Positions 45,898 through 59,558 of a stretch of 64,000 bases of DNA are shown piece by piece. The DNA is from Apostichopus japonicus (lineage: Eukaryota; Echinodermata; Holothuroidea; Aspidochirotida; Stichopodidae): the NCBI RefSeq assembly GCF_037975245.1, contig NC_092573.1, positions 18,856,265 through 18,920,264 on the forward strand. Reading direction: 5' to 3'. The first letter of the stretch is position 1. Every line of letters begins with the position of its first letter. A model generated the notes under the pieces. That model worked only from the letters and a program-made list of their open reading frames with translations. It did no database searches and was not told the origin of the DNA. The translations under genes were made by a program, and so were the position numbers.

Positions 45898-47114
45898 CTA
45901 GCAAAGAAATACCAGTTCCACAATCACGAAGAATCTTCTTGGAAAACAACGTAAAAACAGTTTGCAGGAAAGAAAGTTTGGCCGTGTATCGTACTATAAC
46001 ACAATTCTCCCACCATATGAAGTATATTTTCTGGTGATTTAACTGTAACAGGATAAATCGGCCATGATTTTAGATGTAACTCGTAAGAAAGGTGGTGCAA
46101 AATGCGTGTTCGGTTATTAAAACAGCCCTTACTTATACAGCCATTTCCAGCGAAAATCAAAGATACCGCCTTTCACAACTTTTTTGTTAAACTATCATTA
46201 CGCGGACCGCTATTTTAATAATATTAGATAGTCAATCCTTCATAACGCGGGCGTCCCTTTGCCCTTTTATCGGCCGACCGCCTCATACTTCTTTAATAAT
46301 CCCTAATTACACACCCCAAGCCTCCTCTATATTATAAGCAGCTTAACTTTTCTGACATGAACTCAGTCTAATCATCCTTTTTCGACGTTCTTTGATACTT
46401 TCTCATGTTATTTTAATCATCCTGCCTGAATTTGGTATCCTAAAATTGCGGAAAAATATAGTATACAGGAAAGTGAAAAAAAAAGTGTTTTCCGCAGAAG
46501 AATTTTTTCAGCGGAAAGTAATCAGCGGAAAGTAACGTATGCGGAAAACAACTGAAACCAGTACAGAGAAGTCGTATCCTTAATGTAGGCTAGAACTTAG
46601 TTAACCGAGTACTAGTAGGCCCTAACGTTATGCTACTGTAGGCCTAACTTTGAACTAACCTGCAGCTTTTGCTAACGATAAGGTTAACATTTGTGGCAAG
46701 AAAGAAGATGCTTATTCACTGTTTTTAAAAAGGCTTTTCTGAAACTGCTTTCTGAGGATGAACCTGTATTTCGCGCAGGTAATTGAACATGCAACATTAC
46801 AGTTCCTAAATCCAGGTTTAGAAATGTGCAATTTTTATGGAACGCGCAAAGGGACAGTAGGCCTTTTTCATATACTACACGTTTCATTCGGTTCAAACCA
46901 GAGCCGTGATTTATAATAACAATCATAATAGTAATCAGCAGTTATTTTTAACGACGCTTAAGCGACCACAAATGTGGGAGAAACCCGCAAGCGCTTATGG
47001 ATGACAACTTACATGTTGGGTAGCTTCCAATTCAACATTTTAACTCAAATTGGAATCTTTTCAATTTAGAAAGTCATTTCAGATGGCAAAACCGTAGATT
47101 GCTCTTGGATGAAA
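45898..47114. other. Non-coding stretch upstream of the RGS9BP-like gene
   Basis: No gene recognised. It contains a short doubled motif CAGCGGAAAGTAA (about 46509-46534). Confidence 0.4.
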
Positions 47115-47177
47115 AACCCACCTTACTATGACCCGGCCGGGAATCGGACCCCGAACCCACTCGGCCACACAGCCTAC
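47115..47177 (-). repeat. Possible tRNA-derived SINE remnant
   Basis: On the minus strand TGGCCGAGTGG (47168-47158) fits a tRNA A box and GGTCCGATTCC (47150-47140) is one base from a B box. Only about seven bases separate them, against 30 or more in a tRNA, so the middle is deleted. The following CGGCCGGGTCATAGTAAGG is like a SINE body. Not a functional tRNA. Confidence 0.35.
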
Positions 47178-47879
47178 AACGACTACTACTACATGTCACT
47201 GCTGCAGTGCGATTATAGACCTAAATGATATAGTAGGCAGAATGTATGGATAAGAAACTTTGAATACAGTTGGGCTGTACTAAGCCTGGAACGTACCCTC
47301 AGTCATCCCTTTCAATTATTTTTGCACCTCTAAAGATCCAACCCCATTCTTTTCTTCAGTTTTTGCTTTCAGGCATAAGCTAAACTGTTTTGCAGAATTG
47401 AGCATCTAAAATCCTTATTTTTTATTTGTGGGCAGGAGCATGCCTTTCTTCTTTAGTGTGTGGGTTGGGGGGGGGGGAGAAGGGATGCTTTTCCATTAGG
47501 GCATGCAGAACCTAGTTTTCTTAAAACGGGGAGGCAAATATTTGTGGGCCTCGGTTCCCTAACCCCATCCCTTCAGAGCTACTCCACTGCTCGTGGCTGG
47601 AATTCCCCTATTGTTTTCCTCTTGGTTATTATCCCTCTCTTCTTGGGGTTCACAGGGTGTTCTATTTGTCCAACAAACTGGCAGTTTTGTGGAAAAGCCC
47701 AAACGAATAAAAAATTAGGACATGTGAGCCAGTGCAGTGTTGAATATTTTCTTGACTGACTTCCTACACTGAAGGCAAACAGCTGACACGTTGTCGCTAA
47801 CGGGAAGCGTATTTTTTTTCCCAGGACGGACGTGGGCATCGTACGCTAACGGGAATGTCCCTTTAATAAAAGTACAACA

Positions 47880-48240
47880 GTGTTGTGTTTAGGTGACCAC
47901 TTTATTACACCGGAAAATTTCTTGAGCTTTCGTTGTAGCTATTACAACGTTGATAACAACAGGTAGCAGTGGAATCCATTCATTCATCACACGGCAACGC
48001 GTTGATCTTGCTCTCCGTGTTTCACGGCTAACCTAAGCATTTCTGGATCTCTTACTCTAAAATCACAGAACTTCTCATTCACAAAACTAAAGTAACTTCA
48101 AGCACGCTGGCACAGCTTTGTTAACTTCACTTCTTTACGAACGTTGCATACTCATCGTGGGAATTCGAGACAGCTCACTTGAAGTTGTACTGTGTACGAG
48201 TTTTGTTGGGAGATTGGATTTCCTGTCTGTCATTGAGCGG
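47880..48240 (+). other. Possible first (non-coding) exon and promoter of a plus-strand gene
   Basis: The stretch has more CpG than its surroundings and ends GAGCGG followed by a strong donor GTAAGTGC at 48241. There is no long frame. If real, the gene would have a first intron that extends beyond the window. The start of transcription is not visible. Confidence 0.3.
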
Positions 48241-51200
48241 GTAAGTGCATCGGTAATCTAGAATAACAAGGTAGACCATTATATTCCTCGTTTGTTCTAG
48301 CCAGGTTAGACCTTGGTTGTGTAGCAAAATAGTCGTTGCTTATTTCGTCAACCTGCACTCGGTCTTTTGAAATGCTGACACCAAAGTCAGATACCTCCAT
48401 TGTCAGATGCAGCTTATGCTTTAATAATTTTGTTTACAAAGTAACTATTGCGTAAGTGCGCATATGACTGGTACTGTACTTGGTAGCGCTATAGTCCTAG
48501 CAAACGTTAGGCCGTTATCCTACCTACTACTACTAGTATCACTTATCAAGTCGAGGCCAAGATGATATACCTTTGGATTAAATATGCCCCCAAATGGGTT
48601 TCAACAGTGCAGTTGTGTAGAAAACAGTAATAATTAGATAATGAAAACATCTAATAAGATGTATACTGCCACAGGTGTTATGGTCTTTAGGCCTGTAGTA
48701 AACTCATGTAACACAGAACTGGGAATTTTAACTCATAAGGTCTATCAGATTGAATTATAATGAATTATAACAACGTATCTAAGTTTTGCAATGTGTTATT
48801 TACAATTATAACTCTGTCACATTTTCCCCCTTGATACATAAGAATTGTAATTGTGATGAAAATCTGGTCAATCTCTGTAAAAGTATATTTGTCAACATTG
48901 GTGTCCTAGATCTTTTAGATTGTGATTTTCAATCCGCTTAAGCGGAAGACAACCCAACTCCATGTGACGGTGGAATCTATAGAGTTGCAAATTATAGTAT
49001 GTCCTGTGGTATCATGCAGATGTGATAATACAACAAGAGAGGTTAGAAATTATGAGGGGGATAAATATTTTTTCCCTTCATTCTGGACTGTAACCCCCCC
49101 CCCCCCCCAGCCTCACTAAACTGCAATAACAACAACATCAAGAGTGATACACAAATATTTTAGAGGGCTCTTGCATAAATTTGTGACAAATGCATAGGTG
49201 GCACCCAGAATTTGTGAACATCAGAATAAAGATATTTATTCAGATTTTAGAGGAAAAAAAACTTTTTGTACTTCGTTCACCAAGTCTGTGAGTTGGCCAT
49301 TACACTAAAAATTGGAATGGTCCATGTATGCAGAGTATATCTGGAAAAAAAACCCAAGACCTGGCTGTTGGCCTGGAAGTGTTAAGACCCTGGGACAAGC
49401 TAAACCTATGTAGTCAAGAATTTTCACTTGGATAAATTCAAGTTTGTGCATGATGGGGTGGCTGTATAGTTTTGCAGCTAGTCAAAAGTTAATTAATAGT
49501 AATAAATTCCTTCATTATAAACATTCTATAGTCCCTCAACCTATTGTACATTAATCAGATTGAAGGCTTACTGTAAGTTGTGTTAATTAAGACATACATT
49601 TTTCTGGTGTTATATGGCATAGTATACAGGGCAAATGTTTCAGGAGTTTATCTGGTTGTCCTTTAGACAACCAGGCCTTACATCTTGTTTCCCTGAACAG
49701 CAAATGTGGTTGTCCGAAGTACTGTAGCGATATTAACATGACCATTACATCACTGTAGGATGTAGTACTGTACTGTTTTGGTTGTCCGGACAGAAATTTG
49801 GTCGTATCGGACTGTTGGACTACCTTGAGAAGTTTTCCCTGGTCTTTAAAGTAAGTTAAAACCGATACAGGACCTGTACCGGACTTCTTAAACATCATGC
49901 AAAGTGAAAATAAAGTGGCTGTGCTATGTATTTGTTCTTGCTTGCATGAAGCTAGTTCCCTCTTTTAATTTTACAGTACTGAATACATGTATTTAAAAAT
50001 CAATGTAATGCTATTAATTGTCATTTGTCCCAACATGGCAAGTGACCACTGGGAGGGCTGTCACATTGATAATTTTGGTGAAATAATTTTAAAGTAAATT
50101 ATTTGCAGGAAACACTGTTTTCTGACAGATCTGTCTTATTGATGACCAGTTACATCATTAGAATAGACTGTCTATTTTAACTTTGTAATTTTACCAAATA
50201 CAGTACCAAACTTATATTCAAATATATATACAGTACAATTGCAGTATCAATAAACAAAACAGGTTACATTTTTCCATCAAAGCAATTGCACATTACTGTA
50301 AGGAGGGAGTAATTAATAAATGAATTGCATTCACAATATTTTGCCACTTAACATGCAAAACGTTGATCAAAATTTTCACAATTTGGTACTTTTGGTAAAT
50401 TACTTGAATTTAACTTGCATGATTCTAATTAATGAACCACGAAACATGAGAAATATCAAACTCAACGTACACAAGTTTCTACTTTATAGCTGGTTTCCCC
50501 CTTAAATACTTGGATTGCTCATTGGTCAAATAACAATTAAATTGTAAAGACCTATTTGCAAGAAGGTTCATTAATACATTCTGATAATTAGGACACAGTC
50601 AGCACCTTGGCTTATTACCTAGACCTGTATTATTAAAGTAATTGCCCGAGGGTCAATCATTGTTCCATCTCCCGATTTGTCCATGCATTGAAGAAAGTTC
50701 CATTAGTCCAGTGACTCTGGTCATATCATACAAAATAAAGGTATTTCAGGGATCTAATATAACGTTTGGGATAATCTCAGCTGAATCTACAGTACCAGTG
50801 GTGTAGCCTAATTGTAGGCCAAACATCCAATCAAAGTCTGTCAAGCCAACAAAACCTTTGGACTCAAAGACTGTCAGTAACAAAATCCACTTAACTTAAT
50901 TTGCAGAGAATTAAGTCAATTGGTTAATTAGCTTGAGTTATTTAAGCAATGCGTGGACACTAAATTACCAAATACTTCCTTATGTTAGAACATAAAGGGC
51001 TCTGCATATGTTACAAGATTTTTAATGGACAGTACTGTAGGTCCATGATAAAGGACAGGAACATTGAGATGTCTCATGAGAAAACAAGATGACTCAATTC
51101 TTCTTGAAAACTTTGAGACGTCAACAATGTATTTGTTTACAGTGATAATTCAAACAATTACAACTTCTTGTGAAAACTAAAACTTTCAACATTTTAGTTT

Positions 51201-52698
51201 TACCAGGGAATAATAAGGCTGCAGACACTTACTGATCTGCTTTCTTTCCGATGTCATTTAAACAGATCAAGGGTTGGTGGTGTGTCCGTCGTGTAGCAAT
51301 GGCCCAATCAAATTATGTCATTGAAACACCTTTGTACTCTTTAGTTTTTGTACCACCAAGGTTGTCCAAAGGAACATCGCTTCAATATCTACAGTATATC
51401 TGTAGACATAGAAGTTTAAACATCAAGTAAATATTTCCCTTTTCTAAAAGTTTGTCATGTAACTATTCAGATACAGAGACGTAATTTTTGCAATCAACAG
51501 AAAGTATTTAGTTACTAGGATTACTACAGGTTTTCATTGCAGCCTCTTTTTCGTGTTATTTCCCCCTTTTGTTTATAAATGATATTGAGTTAAACAAACC
51601 AACAGGATCCCCATACGGAACACTAAAATATACAACATTTGCATTACATTTTGGACACTTCAGGTTCGCTCAACTTTCTCTGAGTGTTCACTTTTAAACT
51701 CCATCAACTCTTTTTCATCAAGTTCATGCATTGCAGATGAAATTCGAAGCCATCTGTAAGTGAAATGATGAACTTTAGAGCAGAATAATGATTTCCATGG
51801 TCAAAACTGTCAACTTTCTCATGAATGTGATAATGCACTTAAACAGAGGTTGTGAACATCATAGTACATTATGTCATGTGACCTATTACACTACATCCTC
51901 TGGTTAATTGGCCATAATCCAAATCCATGTTCTGACATTTTTATTGTTGTAGATGACATAGATCAGTGAAGAAAATATAGAATAGAACGTAGTCAAGTTT
52001 GTCATATACCCATTCATTATCTGCTTTATTTCTGTCTGCGGAAATTTCTATCATCACGGTTGGTCGCACTTGGTCGTTTATGTGTATGATGCATGGATGG
52101 TTCGCTGAAATGGATCCTTAAAGTTATCATTTTTTTGTCAACCCAAGCATAATACGTTGTCTCTCAGTATAGTCATGAAAGCGTATCATTATTTGTCATG
52201 TTTCTTCTCAGCCCCTTGTCATGGTCTAAAATGAGACAAAGAAGTAAATCCAAGCCAGGTCGTAAAACGTCTTGAATTTGTCTAGTAAAGTTTGACAAAT
52301 ATAGTGCTAATAAAGTACCGTATGTATGCAGTAACTTGTTTTTTGTTTTTCGTCTTTGATATTCCTTTGTGTCTGTCTGTTTCATTTTCATGTATGGGAA
52401 GGATGGAAAGCATATGAAGCACTTAAGTGTGTCTTGTAATAAATGGTCTGAATTAGTTAAAGCCAATGGAAATTTATGCAATCTTTATATCTTCCAAATA
52501 TATACTTATATAACTATAATGTATTTATAAAGTTCAACAATTCTATGAAACATGATGAGGCGCTATTACACTAAAAATTCAAAAACTAAATAATACAAAA
52601 GAAGAAGGTAACAATAAAACTGAAAACTAAACCTTGCCATTAAAATTTAGCTAAAATACAATATTTGATTCACAAGTTATCAAAAAGCACAAACCCTG

Positions 52699-53246
52699 CA
52701 GGTAAACCCCCCACCCCATTCCAAAAGAAATAAAAATAGATAACTACAGTAAATAGTGAATAAACTAATCATTCAGAAATAATTTATGTAAAGTGTTGCA
52801 AATTCCCTTTATTATCTTTTAACTTTCTTATTTTTACACTAATATTTATATTTTAATATTTTCTTTTACTCCTGGCCTGTAGATACTTTTATGTTTGTAG
52901 TGGCGATAACTATATGAAATAAATTTAAGACAAAATAACCAAAGGATTCTCAAATAAAATATACCAGGTAACCCCCCCCCCCCCCTCCAAAAGAAATAAA
53001 ATAGATAACTAAATAGTGAATGAATTAATCATTCAGAAATTAATTTATGTAAAGTGTTGCAAATTCTTGTAACTTACAGTAACCCATTATCTTTTTAGTT
53101 CCTTTATTTTACACTAATATTTATATTTTTATTTTTATTAATCTTTGACACTCTTGTCTATAGATACTTTTATGTTTGTACTGGCGATAACTAAATGAAA
53201 TGAAACAAAGACAAAATAACCAAAGGATTCTAAAATAAGATATACC
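52699..53246. repeat. Tandem duplication, about 270-280 bp per unit
   Basis: 52699-52964 and 52965-53246 are the same segment twice (both start CAGGTAA plus a C-run and CCAAAAGAAATAAAA, and end CAAAATAACCAAAGGATTCT plus a short tail). Small indels separate them, including a 30-bp insertion in the second unit. Confidence 0.85.
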
Positions 53247-54339
53247 TCATATATACTCATCAAGCAAGCCACGTTATAGACATGCTTCTTCTCAGCCCCT
53301 TCTTTTAAGCACTGACCTGAAGCTAAATTGAAATTAACCGATATCTAATTTAGTTTGTAACATTGTACTCGTATTTTGCCATTTGGGTTTGATAGTAGAC
53401 GGTCTGCATGATTAGATGTGGTTATAATTAATGTACAGTACATTGTTGTTGTTTTCTTTAACGCTTTGTTATGTTTGTTCGTTTGCTCTTCGTTACCATG
53501 CATTGAAGATTGGGAAGTTAATGCCGCAGTAAAGCATATCCAAATGAATCTTAAAATTTAACTATGTTTTTTGAACTTTGATTATGGGTGACCAATACTT
53601 TGCAGTACTGATTTAATTAACCTTTTAACCATCCATCAGCATACTGTAGATCCTCTTTATCTCTCCAGTCTCCCCCTCATCTCCCTCCCCGATGCCATAA
53701 CTTAACGCCTTGTTAACCAAATATTTCTGTATCACATACTAGCTATAATTGCCCAGGTCATGAATTTTGCTCTCAATATAACACCATCAAATAAATTGAC
53801 AATTTCATGCCATTATTGCTTTTCGTAAACAAAATTTTTTTTTTTTTTTCAAGTATCAAGGAAAAAGCTGGAAGCCTTCGTGATCTCCCTGAGGAAAGTA
53901 GGATCTGAACAGTTTGTAAATCAATGTATAAATAGCAGTGAAAAAATTAAAGCACTAAACTAGACAGCCCAGTAAATGGTATATCCAAATAATTATTGTG
54001 TGAACTCGATGATGAAAGAGAGTGTACACACGTATGCACTGTACCCACAGATCAATCGGAGCTGCCTTTAGGCAAGATGCAATTAGTCTACTCTGGGAGG
54101 TTCCTGTCTAATTCAATGGAAACTGGTTGTTTGCCAATTTTTTTCTCTGTATGTTTCTTTCAGAATAAGGCTCTACTTTATGCTAGAGTATAAGCATACA
54201 GTTCCTTCAGTGTTCCACAGTAATGTCACTTTTAAGAAACTTTGCATTATAGTCTTCACTAATGCTACATTTGTATAGTGCAAAACGCTGCCAAGCATTC
54301 TAACGCCCGTTTACAGTAAAGTAGAACAAAGTGCAATTA

Positions 54340-54545
54340 ACTGAAAGCAATAAGAAAAAAGTGTATTTTGATTTTGGACTTGAACAAGTTCGGGCTGTTA
54401 ATGGAATGCACAGAGGCAGGAAGTTCATTCCAAAGGGTAGGTCCTGCATAATAGAAGCTATGACCGACCGTCGAGATATAGATTGAAACATCCTAAGAGT
54501 CAAATAAAAACTTTGCTCAATTTTCTTCTCCAAATTTGTTCAAGT
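54340..54545 (-). repeat. Interspersed repeat related to the 57640 copy
   Basis: A diverged segment with the pattern 'GGCAGGAAGTTCATTCCAAAGGG...GACCGACCGTCGAG' seen in repeats tied to the GCGCTATATAA tails in marine invertebrates. The similarity to 57740-57850 is weak. It is not a gene, although a short frame exists. Confidence 0.35.
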
Positions 54546-57500
54546 TCTATCTAGGATAATTCAATACTAAATATCAAAGGCACTGCTTTGCTATAACCTT
54601 GAGTGGTATTTGGTGCTTCACATTATACAAACTTGATGAAATAATTTTTTATATCATATCCATGAGAAATTCTTATTTCCATGCCAGGGGAATGATTCCA
54701 TAATATTGAATCTTGTCACCTTCTCTCTCTCTCTTTTCCTGCCTCTGATGTCTGCCTAAAAAGCATCGTAGACATTCTGCTTCATAATATTACATAACAC
54801 TGAATTCAAACCACCAATGCTGGTATGATGTAACCCTATAGGCAATTCATCCCCAAGGGTTTTAAAGATTTATATTCATAAGTGCTCTCCTTGTCTCTCG
54901 GTCTGGTTGTTTTTCGTCCATAGTTTTCTAAAAACAATCCAGTGATTTGTTATCACTATTAAAGTTTCCTAATATCAGTCTGATATGTCATAAATAATGA
55001 TATATGTATCTTTTTTTGCAAAGGTAATATCTGCAATTCAATTTCTATAGCAGTATAATATAGTGGACATATGTGTAAAACAAAGTGCATCCCAACATGG
55101 CATTTAATTCTTGAGCGAAACTTTTAAGTTTGTCCAACCTCTGTTTCATTGACCAAATATGGACATTTCCTCTGTTATGACAGCAGTTTTGTAGTGCACA
55201 AGATGTTTGCAGGAATAGGGACTCTGAATTGTAGAAAATTTATTCGGGAAAGTTAGATCATGTATGTCAAAACTTTTTAATGACGATCGTATGCAGGTTA
55301 ATGTACAGGCTACACGTCACAATAGCTCTGTACATATTCATAAATCAAAGTGACTGGACTACCTAGTCTAACAAATGCATGGATGAAGAAAACGAACAGA
55401 ATTTGACATTAATTTGCATTGTGGTCTGCAACATTGAATACATTGACATAGTACTTGTCATGAAAATTGAATAAGTTATAAAGTAGATTTGGTAGATGAG
55501 GAAGTGCATAAGTAGAATAGAGACAGGTAAGTGTATCCTCCATCATAGATTGCCAAACCAGTAAAGTTTTGGCATTTCATATACTTTATTTCTTACCAAA
55601 TTAATATATTTGCAGGCAGTTCATTTGAAAGATATAGATATAGTGAGATTTCTATAAAAAAGGCCCAATCCTATTTGATCAGTATAATAGCTTTAAGAGT
55701 ATTAAAGTAGTAGGCCAAAAAATGGGTGGGGGGGGGAGGGGAGGCAGATGGAGTATTGCATGATGGTAGGAAAATTAAGAAGATTACTTTGTTCCTATCA
55801 CCTACAGTTTATATCAAAACAAAATGTAATTGTGAACACAAATATTAAGAACAACATCATAGAAATGATGTACCATACTTATTACTACATTGTAGTGTAG
55901 TAATTAATTAACACATTCGACTATAAGTCATATTCCAAGAGCTGGATTTGTTGATAAAAAAGGCTAAACCTGATGAAATTATGTAGCTTGGGCGCGAATG
56001 TTCGCTATTTTATGTGAGAATTCTTGCACACGTTAAAGTGGATAGAATTTGATCCGTCAAAACCAGAAGATTTTTAATCTGCTCAGTCTTTCTCCATATT
56101 AATTTGATCAAACAATTTAAGCAGTTATGTTTTACTTCCTTAATTTCACAAACATTATGGTCATAAATTTTATTGAATCTTATTTATAAATCTCTCAAGT
56201 GTGAACTTATATCAGCCTCATTTTTTTGGCAATTTATTTTGTGAAGTATTTTCTTTATCAATCATTTACTGTGTTGATTAGCAAATTCATTAATGATTGC
56301 CTTTGGCTCTGCTGGGACATTTTTTAGCTTGCTCCGAACAAAGTAAGGTAAAGTTTGATCTTATATCAGAAAACAATTCAAAAACTTCCCCAACCATTCA
56401 AAAGTTTTCCCTGTACTATTCAAAGTGAAAATATGATGATTGGTTGGTTAATGATGGTTGCTAGTACACTGCAGCAGGGAATTCCTTAATATGAGTTAAC
56501 AAACTGTGTACTTGTGTTGCTAAGATTTTTCACCAAATAGGACTACTTAAAAAGAGCATTAAAACTTAACAATGATTCTATTTGAGTTCTAAAACAAATT
56601 GTCACCCCATGCACCTTTCATTCTTTTAACTGATTACTGTGATTTATAAAGATATCGAACATTTCTAAAACTTTTCCTTTAGTCATTGAAGTGAAAGTGA
56701 AACAGTCAAAACTATATAATGAACTGCATTGTTGATATGAGGATGGTAATATTTGGGGAACTTATCAACAATAGATCAAGCATGCTGACTTTGTACTTAT
56801 ATTTACTCATACAAACAGTAAGTTTATTTATACTTTTCTTTCTGTATAGTTTCTCAATCTCAGTTCCTTTTTCCGGCATGTTTCCCCTTGCGAAAACTTA
56901 TATCCTCTTGTTTATTCTGCAAGGATCCTGAAGGACTTCCTTTCTCACGCTTAGTTTACATTTACTTACTTACCTTCCTTTTCTTTTTTTTTTTTTTTTG
57001 TGTGTGTAAAGATAAAATAAATTATTTGGAACTTCACTATAAACTAATTGCTTATGTTCATAGTACATTATTAGCGAATGTGATATGACAATCAACTTAA
57101 TATCTCTTTGATCATAAATAAGAAATATTTCACTTTCAGACTCACCCCTTTTTGTACCATGGGGGCAGCACATTTTTTTCTTACTAGGGGGCTAAGTTGT
57201 ACTAACACCATCTGGGAAAGAGTCTAAGGGGGGAAGGGTTGTCTCCTCTCCTGTTTTTGACATAATTTGGTAAAATGAATGTTGCTTACAGTAGATGCAG
57301 ATGGTGCTATAAAATTAGGAGCTTTCGAGAAAAAAAATGTTGAAGCATTTCCCAGTGTTTAGATTGTATCCCATGCATATACTGCATATGCGTGTTATAT
57401 ATTAATTGTACTGTACATTAGGCTTTTTTGTAAATTATTCAGTCTGCCAACAGGTAAGGGGGTTTTGGGTTTGAGGCTCTGCACATCTGGATTATGCTGG

Positions 57501-57625
57501 GAGAGAGGATAACTATCTACTGTAGACATGCAGCGAGTCTGTACTCTGTACTCACAACTTGTCTTTGTCTGTATATTGGTTCTGGCTGATAAGAATTTGT
57601 ACTTGTACTCAATGCATACATAAAA

Positions 57626-57870
57626 AACCGGTTAATAATAATAATAATATTAATAAATGAGACTTATATAGCGCCAAATCAGTAGACAAAAGTCACAGCT
57701 CAAGGCACTTTACAAAGAAAGCAAATTAATTTACAAAAGAACAAGTGAAAAGATGGGTCTTTTAAGTAGACTTTTGAATGTAGAAAGTTTAGAGCAAGTT
57801 TGAATGTGATCTGGTAACTTGTTCCAGAGATAAGAGTCATCTGGAGTATTCGAAGCTTCTGTAACCATAG
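57626..57870 (-). repeat. Interspersed repeat with GCGCTATATAAGTC tail and (ATT)n
   Basis: On the minus strand GGCGCTATATAAGTCTC is followed by ATTATTATTATT, the same tail type as at 2635-2728. The body contains CTCTGGAACAAGTTACCAGA and GTAAAGTGCCTTGAGC, familiar from dispersed repeats of this kind (from memory). No intact protein. Confidence 0.5.
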
Positions 57871-58126
57871 GTCTTCAAGCTTGGTATATGGACCCTAGTG
57901 CTTCAGCAAGTACCTCTGAATGCGCCTAGAGCTGGCACTCGTTGTTGACGAAATGTTGATAATTATGTCATTCCTGTAATTCTTTCTTTGTCAAATGCTC
58001 ACACTGCACTTGAACATTGCACTAGTACAATAATTCTGTTAATGTCTTTCGATTTATTTATTTGTTTATTTTTCTCATTTCTGTGAATGTCACAGCTGCT
58101 ATTTAGTACAGCAGACATGTAATTAG

Positions 58127-58287
58127 GTTAACTTCTACTGTATTAGCTTCAGTAGCAGCTGCGATGTACAGTAGAAATTCAACATTACCAAATATGTATA
58201 TATTAAATATACGTTTATTCTGTTAACTTTTACTGTATGAGCTAGCAGCTGTGATGTACAGTTGAAATTCAACATTACCAAATATTG
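58127..58287. repeat. Tandem duplication of about 70 bp
   Basis: TTAACTTCTACTGTATTAGC...AATTCAACATTACCAAATAT at about 58127-58195 recurs at 58222-58287 with a short deletion and several changes. No other content. Confidence 0.75.
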
Positions 58288-58600
58288 GTAATTATAATAA
58301 TTGTGCCATATTTTGTTCATTTCTTAAAACCAATTTTAACTTTCGGGCATTTTGCTACTGTAGGTACGATGAATTTCCAACTTTGATCGTTATGACGATA
58401 AATTACAATAACTCCAACATTTTTTTGCTCCATTCAAGTACTTCGTTTATTCGAAATTAGTTCAAAAGCAAAATAGAAAGTTACAATTGTCAGGTTAAAT
58501 TAAGGTTTAATGATTGACTGGTCCATGTAATTAATTTTTTATAGATATTTAACTTGCTTACAATTATCCATAGTAACGTGTTTGCTGGTTTGGTACTAGT

Positions 58601-58975
58601 TCATATGGCAATTAAATTGAATTACTTCATTGCAGTGTTAATTTCAATATAATTACTGCTATTGGGTTGAGTTGACTTTGATTTATCTCCACATTTATAC
58701 AATGGTAAATAGTTAATATACAAGGAGGTGGAGAGGAGCATTATAGTCAACATGAATATAACCAAACCTTGAGACATTGCTTACGATCATGTGTACGGAT
58801 GTTGTGTTGTTCATATGGCAATTAAATTGAATAACTTCCTTGCAGTGTTAATTTCAATATAATTACTGCTATTACATTACTTAGAGGAGCATTATAGTCA
58901 ACATGAATGTTGACACATTGTTTACCATCATGTGTACGGATGTTGTGTTGTTGTGTTGTATGGCAGTTAAATTGA
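58601..58975. repeat. Dispersed triplicate of a TATGGCAATTAAATTGAA block
   Basis: TCATATGGCAATTAAATTGA and the next 40 bp (58601-58663) recur at 58811-58873, and a shorter copy (TATGGCAGTTAAATTGAAAA) follows near 58959. The intervening TTATAGTCAACATGAAT and GTGTACGGATGTTGTGTTG are also repeated, so a segment of roughly 120-210 bp was duplicated. Confidence 0.7.
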
Positions 58976-59377
58976 AAAACTTCATTGCATTGTTTTCTTT
59001 TTAACATTTGATGGGGAAGAATTAGACCACAAATTCTTCTGACTCAGGAAGCCCTTCGATGAAGGATCATGTCCCTACCAAATCAGCCGGAAGGAATTTA
59101 GGATTCAGCCCCAACCTTGGAAGTCCTTGCAATAAGTTATTGGCATTTTGGTTTATATGTACTGTAGTACTAATTTACTTTAGTACCATGCATAAAGCCT
59201 TACTTATACCAATGACAAAACAAAAGGGTATTCTTATTCCTTTGTGAAAGAAATCTGTGGTAATGATGACATGCACGAATGATGTCACATGTACATAAAA
59301 TGTATGCATGCATATTGCATATCTCCAAGCGTTGCAGCTGTATATAGCATACTCACCAAATTTACTTCGCTCTGCGC

Positions 59378-59558
59378 TTACCTGTCTCCTCACAACCTTA
59401 GCACCTCGTGCTCCCATTCTACTTTAAAGGAGTGGTCTCATGAGAAGGAAGGGCAGTGACCAGGGGTTCCGGTTATAGAGGGCGCACAGTGTTATTATGT
59501 TACCAGGACTTTATAGGCACGGTAGAACAAGGTGCTAAGGTTGTGAGGAAACAGGTAA
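59378..59558. mobile_element. Inverted-repeat element (MITE-like), 181 bp
   Basis: The left end TTACCTGTCTCCTCACAACC with TTAGCACCT, and the right end AGGTGCTAAGGTTGTGAGGA with AACAGGTAA, are inverse copies over 29 bases with one mismatch. No target duplication is evident and there is no frame of note. It could also fold into a long hairpin if transcribed. Confidence 0.65.

Noticed and set aside
47140-47168. Functional tRNA gene
   Set aside because: A and B boxes are only about seven bases apart and no anticodon arm can form.
54300-54533. Minus-strand frame of 77 codons as a gene
   Set aside because: It matches the style of a dispersed repeat and is not bounded by splice signals.
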